Of a stretch of DNA of 15,887 nt, positions 1-6,974 are shown in pieces. Positions within the stretch are counted from its first letter, which is position 1. Every line of letters begins with the position of its first letter. The translations under genes and the position numbers were made by a program. This DNA comes from Desulfobacteraceae bacterium (GTDB lineage Bacteria > Desulfobacterota > Desulfobacteria > Desulfobacterales > Desulfosarcinaceae): positions 1,564-17,450 of the forward strand of contig JALVQM010000134.1 in assembly GCA_027025615.1 (NCBI GenBank), written 5' to 3'. The notes under the pieces were generated by a model, which was not told the origin of the DNA, did not search any database, and saw only the letters and a list, made by a program, of their open reading frames with translations.

Positions 1-3000
1 CTCGATATCCATGTCCATCTCCAGCATCTGTTCCGGATAACCCGTCAAGCGCGCCACAGTTTCAATCAGTACCCGGGAAATACTCTCTTTTTGATGATCT
101 GATTTATTGTGGTCTTGATTTTCAACATTTTGCGTATTCGGCTTTTCAGCGTTTGTAGCGCTAAAAACCCCATTAGGGGACACGGAATTGTTCTCTTCAG
201 GCAAGCTAGGGTAAGGGACAACCCCGGTCAGCTGTTCAGTCTGTTGAACCTGAGGGGTCGTATGGATGTCAGGCTGGTGATCATTTGCGCCGATCACGGA
301 AGTCGCCCTGACATCAGGAGAAGGCGCTGTTTGATTCAATCCCAGGATCTGTTGCAAGGTGCGGGCAGCTTCTGCCTGGGTTTCGAGAAACTTTTGGTGA
401 GCTATGGCAGTCTGTTCGTGCAGACTCTGCAAGGCCTTAATCCCTTGGATTGTATGACTGTTGGTTTTTAATCCGGATTGGGTGGCCTTCTGTTGTTGGT
501 CAGCAGCGGCGGGTCTGGATTTAATGGCTTTGGTCGAATTCATTTTTTTCTTTTTATCCGTTGTTGAAATATAATTTATTACTTTATTTTTTATTTGATA
601 ATTACCTGTATTCCCGAGTATATATGAATCGTTTTCTTTTTGGTCAGTCGGCTTATTAGCTCTTTTTGGGTGGCGGAAATTGGCACCGCAAAGCTTTATT
701 TGCATTTTTGGCTTAGGTTCGGTTTCCGGCGGTTGTTCCCAGGCAGCCAGGTTGACCGGCAATCCAAGAACTGCAGCCTGGGCAAGTGTTTCAGCCAGGT
801 CGAAAAGCTGCCAGCGCTTTTTGCCGGACTTGTCAACAGCAATACAGTTGACGTTATTGCCGTCGAGTATGTCCCTTACAAGGCCGGTTAGCACCTTACG
901 TGGGCCTACTTCTATAAATGTTCGTACGCCTAACCCATGGTGAAGGTGATTAACCGTATCCATGAATCTGACCGGATTTGCCAACTGGCTGGCCAGTAAC
1001 TTTTTAGCTTGGCTCTGGTCTTCGGGATAAGGTCTGGCACTGGTATTGGCGATAACCTTAACCCTGGTAGGGGTGAAATTTATACCGGATACCGCTTTTG
1101 AAAAAGGCATTACAGCATCGGCAACCATGGGGCTGTGAAATGCGGTGTCTACATTGAGTTTGGCGCTTGAAAGACCTTGTTGCCTACATATCTGCTGAGC
1201 TTTTTCAATGGCCTTTGGGCTACCGGAAAGAACCGTCTGGTTGGGGCTGTTCAGGTTGGCAATAACCAAGTTATCCTGTACTTCATCAATTACAAGGGAG
1301 CATCGGCTTGCGTCTGCCTTTATCGCCAGCATTGCACCCTGTTGACCTTTGGCTGAGCAGGCCTTGGACATTACCTGCCCTCGTAACATGGAAAGACGTA
1401 AAAATTCATCCCGTCCCAGCCAGCCGGCGGTATACAATGCAACTAATTCCCCATAACTGTGACCACATGTATAATCCGGCAGCAGGTTGAATCTTTTCAG
1501 CACGTCAGCCATCCCGGCGCTGACAGCCCCAATTGCCGGCTGAGCGATTTCGGTTTTACGCAAATCCGATTCCCAGAGCCTTTCTTCCGCCGGGCTGGCA
1601 GGACCTTCAGGATAGATCAATGAGGCAAAGCGCTGTTTTCCAGGAAACAGCCTGTCGGCCTGTTCAATAATTTGAAGAAATTCAGGGAACACGCATGCCA
1701 GTTCATTTCCCATATGCGGGTACTGACTTCCCTGGCCCGGGAAAAGAAAAGCGACTTTGCCAGCTTTGGTTTTATCGCTGAAAAAGTACGCTTGGTCACT
1801 GCTTGAAATGATCGAATTTGTGGATCTTTCCAGATCATTATAGGCCTTGTCAAATAACTCGGACAAATGTCGTCCAGGCTGGGCGAGATCCAGCACAAGC
1901 ACCAGTTTTTGGGAATCGGTATGCTTGAAGCGGCGGAGGCTGTCTGCTGCAGCGATTTCAATTGCCTTTTTTCCGCTTTGCTGACAGAGCACTGCATCTT
2001 TAAACTTTTTCAGATTTTCAAGCAACAGGCCACGATCCTCGTGGCTAAAGGCCACAAGCTGCACCCTGCCGTCCCAGGAAACTTCATCTTTGACAGGTAC
2101 AAACTCTTCCAGAACTGCGTGGAAGTTACTGCCTCCAAAGCCAAAAGCACTCACACCGGCCCGACGGGGATAATCGCCGGTTGTGACCCAGGGCCGCAAG
2201 TGTGTATTTATGTAAAAGGGGGAATGCTTTATTTGCAGTTTTGGATCAACTTTATCGGCCTTAAGGGTAGGGAACAACACCTTGTGATGCAGGGCCAGTG
2301 CGGCTTTGATCAAGCCGGCGGTTCCGGCTGCCGCTTTTGTATGTCCTATGTTCGATTTAACCGATCCCAGAGCACATCTTGTGCTGCGTTTCGAAAGATC
2401 GTTTGCAAAAACTTCGCAAAGAGCTTCGAACTCAACCTGGTCACCAACCCTGGTACCTGTACCGTGTGCTTCCACCATTTCAACGGTATCGGGATCGACT
2501 CCCGACCGCCTGTAGGCCCGCCTGAGGGCTCTTGCCTGACCCTGGCGGCGAGGGGCATAAATTCCGTTCGATTTCCCGTCGCTCGCCGAACCAATGCCCT
2601 TGATAACAGCGTAGATCCTATCTTTATCGTTTATGGCTTCATCCAGGCGTTTCAACACCAGCAAACCAATGCCTTCGCCTAGTACGGTCCCGTCGGCATC
2701 CTCGGAAAAAGGACGGGCATTACCGCTTTCCGACAGAATCATCGTCTTGCTGAAGCACATGTGCATGAATGCGTCGTTGATGGTATCAGCCCCACCGGTA
2801 ATCACCATGTCGCTACGACCTGCCGAAAGCTCCATGAGAGCTAAATGGATAGCACCCATTGAGCTTGCGCATGCAGCATCGACAACACAGTTGGTTCCAC
2901 CCAAATCAAGTCGGTTACAGATTCGGCCGGCAACGACGTTTCCCAGTAAACCGGGGAACGAATTTTCCTGCCATTCAACGTAACTTTCGGAAATACGTTG

Positions 3001-3516
3001 AATGATTTCTTCGGCCTTGTCTCCGTAAATACCTGAGTCGGCAAGAGCTTTTTTCCAGAGAGGATGTCCCAGACGCGATGATAATGGTATAACCAATTCC
3101 TGAGTACCTGTTACGCCAAGAATAACGCTGGTCCGACTGCGTTGGAAAGGTTTGCCCTCAGCACCGTATCCGGCGTCTTCCAATGCGTTTTTGGCAACCA
3201 GCAGGCTTAGTAATTGGGAAGTGTCGGTTGCCTCGAGTACGTTAGGCGGAATCCCAAAAGCCGTTGGATCAAAGCTGACCTCAGGAAGATAGCCGCCGCG
3301 ATTGCAATATATATGGTCAGGCTTGCTGCGGTCTGAGTCCAAATACAGATTAAGGTAAGAATGTGAAGCAGGTGGTTCACTTACAGCATCAATACCCTGT
3401 ATGAGAAGCTGCATGTAAGCCTTTAAACCCGCTGAGCCGGGAAAAAGGCAGCCCATGCCGATTATTGCAACAGGTTGGTCAGTGGTGTGTTTGCGGGCGT
3501 CAAAATTTTGTTTCAT
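1..3516 (-). CDS. pfaA: PfaA-like polyunsaturated fatty acid / secondary-lipid synthase, KS-AT-ACP subunit (3' part cut by window edge)
   Basis: Iterative type I PKS-like subunit that condenses malonyl units to build long-chain polyunsaturated or related secondary lipids in the cytoplasm. The frame is open from the ATG at 3516 to base 1 (1172 codons, no stop), so the C-terminal part lies outside. The ketosynthase covers about residues 13-460: NCVVDAACASS with active Cys216, EAHGTGT with His351 and KSNIGHT with His392. The DAAC form of the Cys motif is typical of PfaA. The acyltransferase covers about 589-890: PGQGSQ at 593-598, GHSYGE with Ser687, AFHS with His794. A low-complexity Q/T/N/P-rich linker (about 930-1140) follows. 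The visible end, LIETVARLTGYP...EMDMDIE, is the start of an acyl carrier protein, just before its phosphopantetheine serine. PfaA proteins usually carry several tandem ACPs and a ketoreductase; these, and pfaB/pfaC, would be expected to the left. Product identity (EPA, DHA or another lipid) cannot be read from this part. AAGG lies about 13 nt before the ATG, a long spacing. Confidence 0.93.
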   Translation of the reverse strand, partial: MKQNFDARKHTTDQPVAIIGMGCLFPGSAGLKAYMQLLIQGIDAVSEPPASHSYLNLYLDSDRSKPDHIYCNRGGYLPEVSFDPTAFGIPPNVLEATDTSQLLSLLVAKNALEDAGYGAEGKPFQRSRTSVILGVTGTQELVIPLSSRLGHPLWKKALADSGIYGDKAEEIIQRISESYVEWQENSFPGLLGNVVAGRICNRLDLGGTNCVVDAACASSMGAIHLALMELSAGRSDMVITGGADTINDAFMHMCFSKTMILSESGNARPFSEDADGTVLGEGIGLLVLKRLDEAINDKDRIYAVIKGIGSASDGKSNGIYAPRRQGQARALRRAYRRSGVDPDTVEMVEAHGTGTRVGDQVEFEALCEVFANDLSKRSTRCALGSVKSNIGHTKAAAGTAGLIKAALALHHKVLFPTLKADKVDPKLQIKHSPFYINTHLRPWVTTGDYPRRAGVSAFGFGGSNFHAVLEEFVPVKDEVSWDGRVQLVAFSHEDRGLLLENLKKFKDAVLCQQSGKKAIEIAAADSLRRFKHTDSQKLVLVLDLAQPGRHLSELFDKAYNDLERSTNSIISSSDQAYFFSDKTKAGKVAFLFPGQGSQYPHMGNELACVFPEFLQIIEQADRLFPGKQRFASLIYPEGPASPAEERLWESDLRKTEIAQPAIGAVSAGMADVLKRFNLLPDYTCGHSYGELVALYTAGWLGRDEFLRLSMLRGQVMSKACSAKGQQGAMLAIKADASRCSLVIDEVQDNLVIANLNSPNQTVLSGSPKAIEKAQQICRQQGLSSAKLNVDTAFHSPMVADAVMPFSKAVSGINFTPTRVKVIANTSARPYPEDQSQAKKLLASQLANPVRFMDTVNHLHHGLGVRTFIEVGPRKVLTGLVRDILDGNNVNCIAVDKSGKKRWQLFDLAETLAQAAVLGLPVNLAAWEQPPETEPKPKMQIKLCGANFRHPKRANKPTDQKENDSYILGNTGNYQIKNKVINYISTTDKKKKMNSTKAIKSRPAAADQQQKATQSGLKTNSHTIQGIKALQSLHEQTAIAHQKFLETQAEAARTLQQILGLNQTAPSPDVRATSVIGANDHQPDIHTTPQVQQTEQLTGVVPYPSLPEENNSVSPNGVFSATNAEKPNTQNVENQDHNKSDHQKESISRVLIETVARLTGYPEQMLEMDMDIE

Positions 3517-3580
3517 GTAATGTAAAAAACCTTGGATTAGATCATTGTTCTGTGTTTAAAAACTTAGCAACCCCGTTTTT

Positions 3581-3616
3581 GCAAAGAGCAGTCAGGACCT
3601 GTATCTGACTGTTTGC
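3581..3616 (-). promoter_or_regulatory. Bulged hairpin in the predicted pfaA leader
   Basis: CAGTCAG (3589-3595) and CTGACTG (3605-3611) form a perfect 7-bp stem around a 9-nt loop. The outer GCAAA (3581-3585) also pairs with TTTGC (3612-3616) across a 3-nt GAG bulge, giving 12 bp in total. On the minus strand it lies about 65 nt upstream of the pfaA start and is not followed by a T tract, so it is not a standard terminator. It may be an mRNA leader structure or a protein-binding dyad. Confidence 0.45.
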
Positions 3617-3628
3617 GGAGCAATCAAA

Positions 3629-3690
3629 ATTTATGCCACTTCCAAATTAATAAAATATAGAAAGCCGGAATTTCATAATAAGGCATAAAT
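3629..3690. repeat. Spaced 9-bp inverted repeat ATTTATGCC / GGCATAAAT
   Basis: ATTTATGCC at 3629-3637 is the exact reverse complement of GGCATAAAT at 3682-3690. The half-sites start 53 bp apart, about five helical turns. The right half-site overlaps a candidate pfaA -10 element. The arrangement would suit a looping repressor or two half-operators, but no binding protein is shown by the sequence. Confidence 0.4.
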
Positions 3691-3714
3691 AAACAATTTC
3701 CACTATCTTATCAA
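3686..3714 (-). promoter_or_regulatory. Candidate pfaA promoter
   Basis: On the minus strand TTGATA (3714-3709), a 17-nt spacer and TATTTA (3691-3686) make a moderate sigma70-like pair (5/6 at -35, a weaker -10). Initiation would give a leader of roughly 165 nt before the pfaA ATG, containing the bulged hairpin. AT-rich DNA yields chance matches, so this is tentative. Confidence 0.3.
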
Positions 3715-3735
3715 GGACTAGCTGTAAAAATTAAG

Positions 3736-3763
3736 TTGACATATTGGTATAACAATTTAACAT
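3736..3763 (+). promoter_or_regulatory. Candidate promoter of the small HTH gene
   Basis: A perfect TTGACA (3736-3741) is followed after 16 bp by TAACAT (3758-3763, 4/6 match to TATAAT). A transcript would begin near 3770, about 45 nt before the TTG start at 3814. Confidence 0.4.
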
Positions 3764-3813
3764 CTGTGTAAAACATAGGATTCAACAACGCCAATACAAT
3801 ACAGGGGACAATT

Positions 3814-4314
3814 TTGTATTTTACTGCCAGGAAATTATCAGAGGCTTTCAAAATAAAGAACAGTCGCTGGAAAAGATGGGCCCGTGAATTCTTGTCACCT
3901 GATCCTCTGGGAGGATACCAGTCTGGCTACAGCCGTCAATACCTGTTCAAGGACGCTTTTACGGTCGTCCTGGCTGGCCACCTGGTATCAGATCTGAAAT
4001 TTTCCGTGCCGGTGGTAAAAAAAATCCTTACAGATATAAACCCGTGGTTGAAAGAGAAAGGATTCCTTGACCCCGGTCCTAACCCTGATTTGCTTTCATC
4101 ACGGGCAACCAAGCATGTTTTAAAAATTGATATCTGTATGGGATCAATCGGCGCGATATCTGCTTTTTCCGATTTACAATACACATTCTTGGCAGAATTC
4201 GGTTCTCTCGGTAATCCCCTGAGCGATAAGGGAAATCCGGTCTGCTTTTCAAAAATTGTGTTTATCTCAAGGCTTTACTCCTATTGTGTTCAGAATTTGT
4301 TACAATCCACTTAG
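3814..4314 (+). CDS. Small putative MerR-like helix-turn-helix protein, candidate regulator of the pfa locus
   Basis: A 166-residue protein, probably starting at TTG 3814 because GGGGA lies about 7 nt upstream and the N-terminal YFTARKLSEAFKI reads like the first helices of a MerR-type HTH. A basic WKRWAREF segment and a GYSRQYLFKDAF stretch follow (residues about 20-50). The middle (about 50-85) could be a helical dimerisation part, and the C-terminus (about 100-166) is mixed and not recognised. It is divergent from pfaA across a structured intergenic region, and convergent with pfaD, whose stop codon overlaps its own (shared bases 4311-4314). This layout suggests a local transcription regulator of pfaA and perhaps pfaD. 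Fold assignment is by eye; function is inference. No signal peptide or clear membrane segment. Confidence 0.72.
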   Translation: MYFTARKLSEAFKIKNSRWKRWAREFLSPDPLGGYQSGYSRQYLFKDAFTVVLAGHLVSDLKFSVPVVKKILTDINPWLKEKGFLDPGPNPDLLSSRATKHVLKIDICMGSIGAISAFSDLQYTFLAEFGSLGNPLSDKGNPVCFSKIVFISRLYSYCVQNLLQST

Positions 4315-5957
4315 ATTGTTAAAGGAATTTGTTCCAGGGGCAGAGGATGAACTTCGAAAATCTCCCGGGGCAGTTTTATACCTTGATTAGCCAGTCCAAC
4401 GGCCCGCATCAAACGTGCGGCGGCATATAATAGATTCAGGCCGACTTCGACACAGCGCCTGTTTTCCGCAAATTCAAGAAAACTCCCGTTTGCCCACTGG
4501 TTGAAAGCTCCCATGGCAGGACCACACCATATTTGATAATCAATTACACGGTCCTCAACCCCTTCCCGGGCCCAAATGGAAGCCAGACCGAGATAGGACC
4601 GGAAAACAAGGGCCATCTGGTGTTTAGGATCCTTTTCTGCAAGTTTTATCTGGTCTGGATCTCTTTTGACAAAAAAAGCTTTTGTATCCTGCCAAGCCTC
4701 CTGGAAACTACGGCGAAGCAACTGGCGTTCCACGAAAAGACGTTCCTTGGGGGGAATTGACTCCAGGCTGTCGTAACGGCAGTACAGATCATAAAGGCGG
4801 GCCGCCCTCATGGCAAACATGGTTCCCCTTTTCAAAACCTGAACCTTTACCCCGAGTTCGAACATATCCCCGGCAGGGGCCATGGCAATATCCGCCTGAC
4901 GGGCTTCGGCCAGCATTTGTTTGACCGCGGTTGAAGTTGCAGCCTCAACACACCCCTGATTGATGGAGCCGGTCAGTACATAGGCTGCGCCCATACCAAA
5001 AGCTGCAGCTACGGCCTGCGGACTTGCAATTCCGCCTGCAAGACCGACAGTGGGCGGATGTTCAAACCCGAACTTTTGATTCAGCCGATCCCGGATGGCT
5101 ATAAAGGTGGGCAGCATTGCCAGGGCGGGCCGATTGTCTGTGTGACCTCCGGAATCTGCTTCAGCAGTAAGATCATCCGCCATTGGAATCCTGGATGCCA
5201 GCTCTGCCTGCCTTGCAGATATCAGACCCATGTCACGCAGGGCAGCCACCATGTCCGGAGCAGGTGGACTTAAAAATTTTTCGGCTAATTCCTCGCGTGA
5301 GACTTTGGCAATAATCCGGTTCTTGCAAACCGGGCTTCCATCGGCATCTTGATCGATACCGGCCAGGCGGTATTGTACAAGTGGCAAGGTCATTCCCATG
5401 AACGCAGAGGCACTGATAAGCCTCACTCGCCGGCGAAGATAAAGTTCAACCACTGCTTGTTCCAGTTGTTGATCACCCGGGCTATGAATAAGATTGAATC
5501 CAAACGGTAAATTTTCTTCCTGCTGCAGCTCTTTAATGGCAGAATCAACTGCGTCAACATCCAGGCCACCTGAGCCGAAAAAGCCGAGCATACCGGCTTT
5601 ACCGGCTGCCTTAAGCATTCTTACCGAGCTGATACCATGGGCCATGGCTCCCATCAGGTAGGCATATTTCAGGTTATGACGCCGCTTAAAGTCCTCGGCG
5701 CCCAGATTTTCTGGTAAAACAGGTGGAACCCAGGCACAAAGCGGCAAGTTGACTCCCCTGGCTTCAACAAGTTCTGCAGGAGCAGGATATCCCTTGTTCG
5801 CGACCGCCAAAGTGTTATTGTATTTTACCAGGTAAACTGGTTGGTCAACCTTGGCTATGGCTTCCTTGATTGACCGGGCCCCGGATTTAAGCCATTCTTT
5901 TTCGCCTGACCAACTTAGATTTTCCATATTGCTATCACTTTTTACCATCTGTCTCAT
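4311..5957 (-). CDS. pfaD: PfaD-family flavin-dependent enoyl reductase (nitronate monooxygenase-like TIM barrel)
   Basis: Stand-alone enoyl reductase acting in trans on acyl-ACP intermediates of the PfaA/B/C synthase, probably with FMN and NADPH. The 548-residue length fits the family. Visible marks are the N-terminal PfaD-type segment (VNLPLCAWVPPVLPENLG, about 69-86), YLMGAMAHGISS (about 100-111), GMLGFFGSGG (about 122-131), PFGFNLIHSP (151-160), EADSGGHTDNRP (266-277) with the expected active-site His272, and the flavin-phosphate site GLAGGIASPQAVAAAFGMG (about 305-323). The long C-terminal helical extension is usual for PfaD and absent from simple nitronate monooxygenases. Start: the ATG at 5957 is nearly touched by AGG, so Met4 (ATG ending at 5948, with AGG 9 nt upstream) may be the real start. 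xerD lies 76 nt upstream on the same strand. Its 3' end overlaps that of the opposing HTH gene by 4 bp. Confidence 0.95.
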   Translation of the reverse strand: MRQMVKSDSNMENLSWSGEKEWLKSGARSIKEAIAKVDQPVYLVKYNNTLAVANKGYPAPAELVEARGVNLPLCAWVPPVLPENLGAEDFKRRHNLKYAYLMGAMAHGISSVRMLKAAGKAGMLGFFGSGGLDVDAVDSAIKELQQEENLPFGFNLIHSPGDQQLEQAVVELYLRRRVRLISASAFMGMTLPLVQYRLAGIDQDADGSPVCKNRIIAKVSREELAEKFLSPPAPDMVAALRDMGLISARQAELASRIPMADDLTAEADSGGHTDNRPALAMLPTFIAIRDRLNQKFGFEHPPTVGLAGGIASPQAVAAAFGMGAAYVLTGSINQGCVEAATSTAVKQMLAEARQADIAMAPAGDMFELGVKVQVLKRGTMFAMRAARLYDLYCRYDSLESIPPKERLFVERQLLRRSFQEAWQDTKAFFVKRDPDQIKLAEKDPKHQMALVFRSYLGLASIWAREGVEDRVIDYQIWCGPAMGAFNQWANGSFLEFAENRRCVEVGLNLLYAAARLMRAVGLANQGIKLPREIFEVHPLPLEQIPLTI

Positions 5958-5980
5958 CCTGTTTGTCGGCGAAGCTAAAT

Positions 5981-6005
5981 GAAAAGACGGTGACTGTCAA
6001 CCGTG
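5981..6005 (-). promoter_or_regulatory. Imperfect palindrome between xerD and pfaD
   Basis: ACGGT (5987-5991) and ACCGT (6000-6004) flank GACTGTCA, making an almost perfect 18-bp palindrome with one extra A. On the minus strand it is followed by CTTTTC, so it could be a weak terminator after xerD. As DNA it could equally be an operator for pfaD: TTGACA lies inside it on the minus strand. No strong -10 follows (TAGCTT at 17 bp), so both readings are weak. Confidence 0.3.
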
Positions 6006-6033
6006 ACACGTACAAATAAAAATTTGAAAACAA

Positions 6034-6927
6034 TTATCCGCGGGGATGGTAGCGGCGATGGGTTCTGATCAACTGCTTTTGAGTCATGTGGGTGTAAATT
6101 TGAGTTGTGGCAATATCCACGTGCCCCAACATTGCCTGCACGGCTCTAAGGTCAGCTCCACCTTCCAGCAAGTGGGTCGCAAACGAATGGCGTAAACTAT
6201 GGGGCGTGACCCTGCTGGTGATTCCGGCCTGGGCAGCATATTTTTTTAGAAGTTTCCAAAATCCCTGGCGGCTCATAGGCTTACCGGCCCGTGCAACGAA
6301 AACAACATCGCTTTGATGGTTACCAAGCAGAGCCGGTCTGGCCCATGCGAGGTATTCGGTTATACGCTTCTGCGCTTTGCCGCCCACGGGCACCAGTCTT
6401 TGCCGTTCGCCTTTCCCCGTAACCTGGATGAAGCCTGCTTCAAGGTTGATCTGGAGCATTCGGCAGTTTATCAACTCTGAAACCCTCAGCCCGGAACCAT
6501 AAGCAAGTTCGAGCATGGCGGCATTTCTTGCCCCGCGGGGTTTACTGGTGTCGGGGCAGTCCAGCAACCGGTCTACCTCTTTACGTTTAAGGACAACCGG
6601 AAGTTTTAAACCTGTTTTTGGCAAATCTATTCCGGCGGTAGGGTCCCGGGATACCAGCCCTTCTTTTTTTAAAAAATTGAAAAGGCCTCTCACTGCTACC
6701 AGCCGCCTGGCCCTGGTTCGGCTGCTAAGACCTTTTCGTTGCATGGAGATTATATATTTCAGGACAGTGGCCGTATCTACGGAATCAAGTCCTGACAGCC
6801 GGCAGTGCTCGACAAAGGCAATGAAATCGTCCAAATCAGAAGAATAAGCCTGGATTGAATTTGCGGCCAGTCCTTTTTCTACAGTCAACTGGGCAATATA
6901 CAGGTCTATAAGCTTGAAAGAATCCAT
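6034..6927 (-). CDS. xerD: Site-specific tyrosine recombinase XerD
   Basis: Tyrosine recombinase that with XerC resolves chromosome dimers at dif by strand exchange. At 297 residues it matches the usual XerC/D length. The N-terminal SAM-like core-binding domain spans about 1-90 and the catalytic domain about 110-290. All active residues are present: Arg148 (GSGLRVSEL), Lys172 (TGKGERQR), His243 and Arg246 (TPHSLRHSFATH), His269 (MLGHVDI) and nucleophile Tyr278 (TTQIYTHM). The GADLRAVQ stretch and the HPRG end resemble XerD more than XerC. Nothing else suggests an integrase of a mobile element: no att repeats or phage genes nearby. It sits 47 nt downstream of the M24 peptidase gene and 76 nt upstream of pfaD on the same strand, so co-transcription is possible. 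The ATG at 6927 has no clear Shine-Dalgarno. Confidence 0.92.
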   Translation of the reverse strand: MDSFKLIDLYIAQLTVEKGLAANSIQAYSSDLDDFIAFVEHCRLSGLDSVDTATVLKYIISMQRKGLSSRTRARRLVAVRGLFNFLKKEGLVSRDPTAGIDLPKTGLKLPVVLKRKEVDRLLDCPDTSKPRGARNAAMLELAYGSGLRVSELINCRMLQINLEAGFIQVTGKGERQRLVPVGGKAQKRITEYLAWARPALLGNHQSDVVFVARAGKPMSRQGFWKLLKKYAAQAGITSRVTPHSLRHSFATHLLEGGADLRAVQAMLGHVDIATTQIYTHMTQKQLIRTHRRYHPRG

Positions 6928-6974
6928 TTACATATCAAACCGGTGCAAAAATCTGGATTGCAGGTTCTGCAAAA

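Larger units (their letters stand above)
3517..3813. promoter_or_regulatory. Divergent intergenic control region between pfaA and the HTH gene
   Basis: This AT-rich stretch of about 300 bases separates the divergently transcribed pfaA and the small HTH gene and holds no gene I can support. It contains a bulged hairpin (3581-3616), a widely spaced 9-bp inverted repeat (3629-3637 with 3682-3690), and candidate sigma70-like promoters on both strands, listed separately. Its position makes it the likely site of transcription control for the lipid synthase. That role is inferred from layout only. Confidence 0.6.

Noticed and set aside
1867..2682. Long plus-strand open frame (271 codons) inside pfaA
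   Set aside because: It is antisense to the KS-AT region, where the minus strand encodes every conserved PfaA motif; its translation resembles no protein and it has no ribosome binding site.
6034..6927. XerD-like gene as the integrase of a mobile element
   Set aside because: Sequence and length fit housekeeping XerD; no att repeats, phage or conjugation genes are seen.
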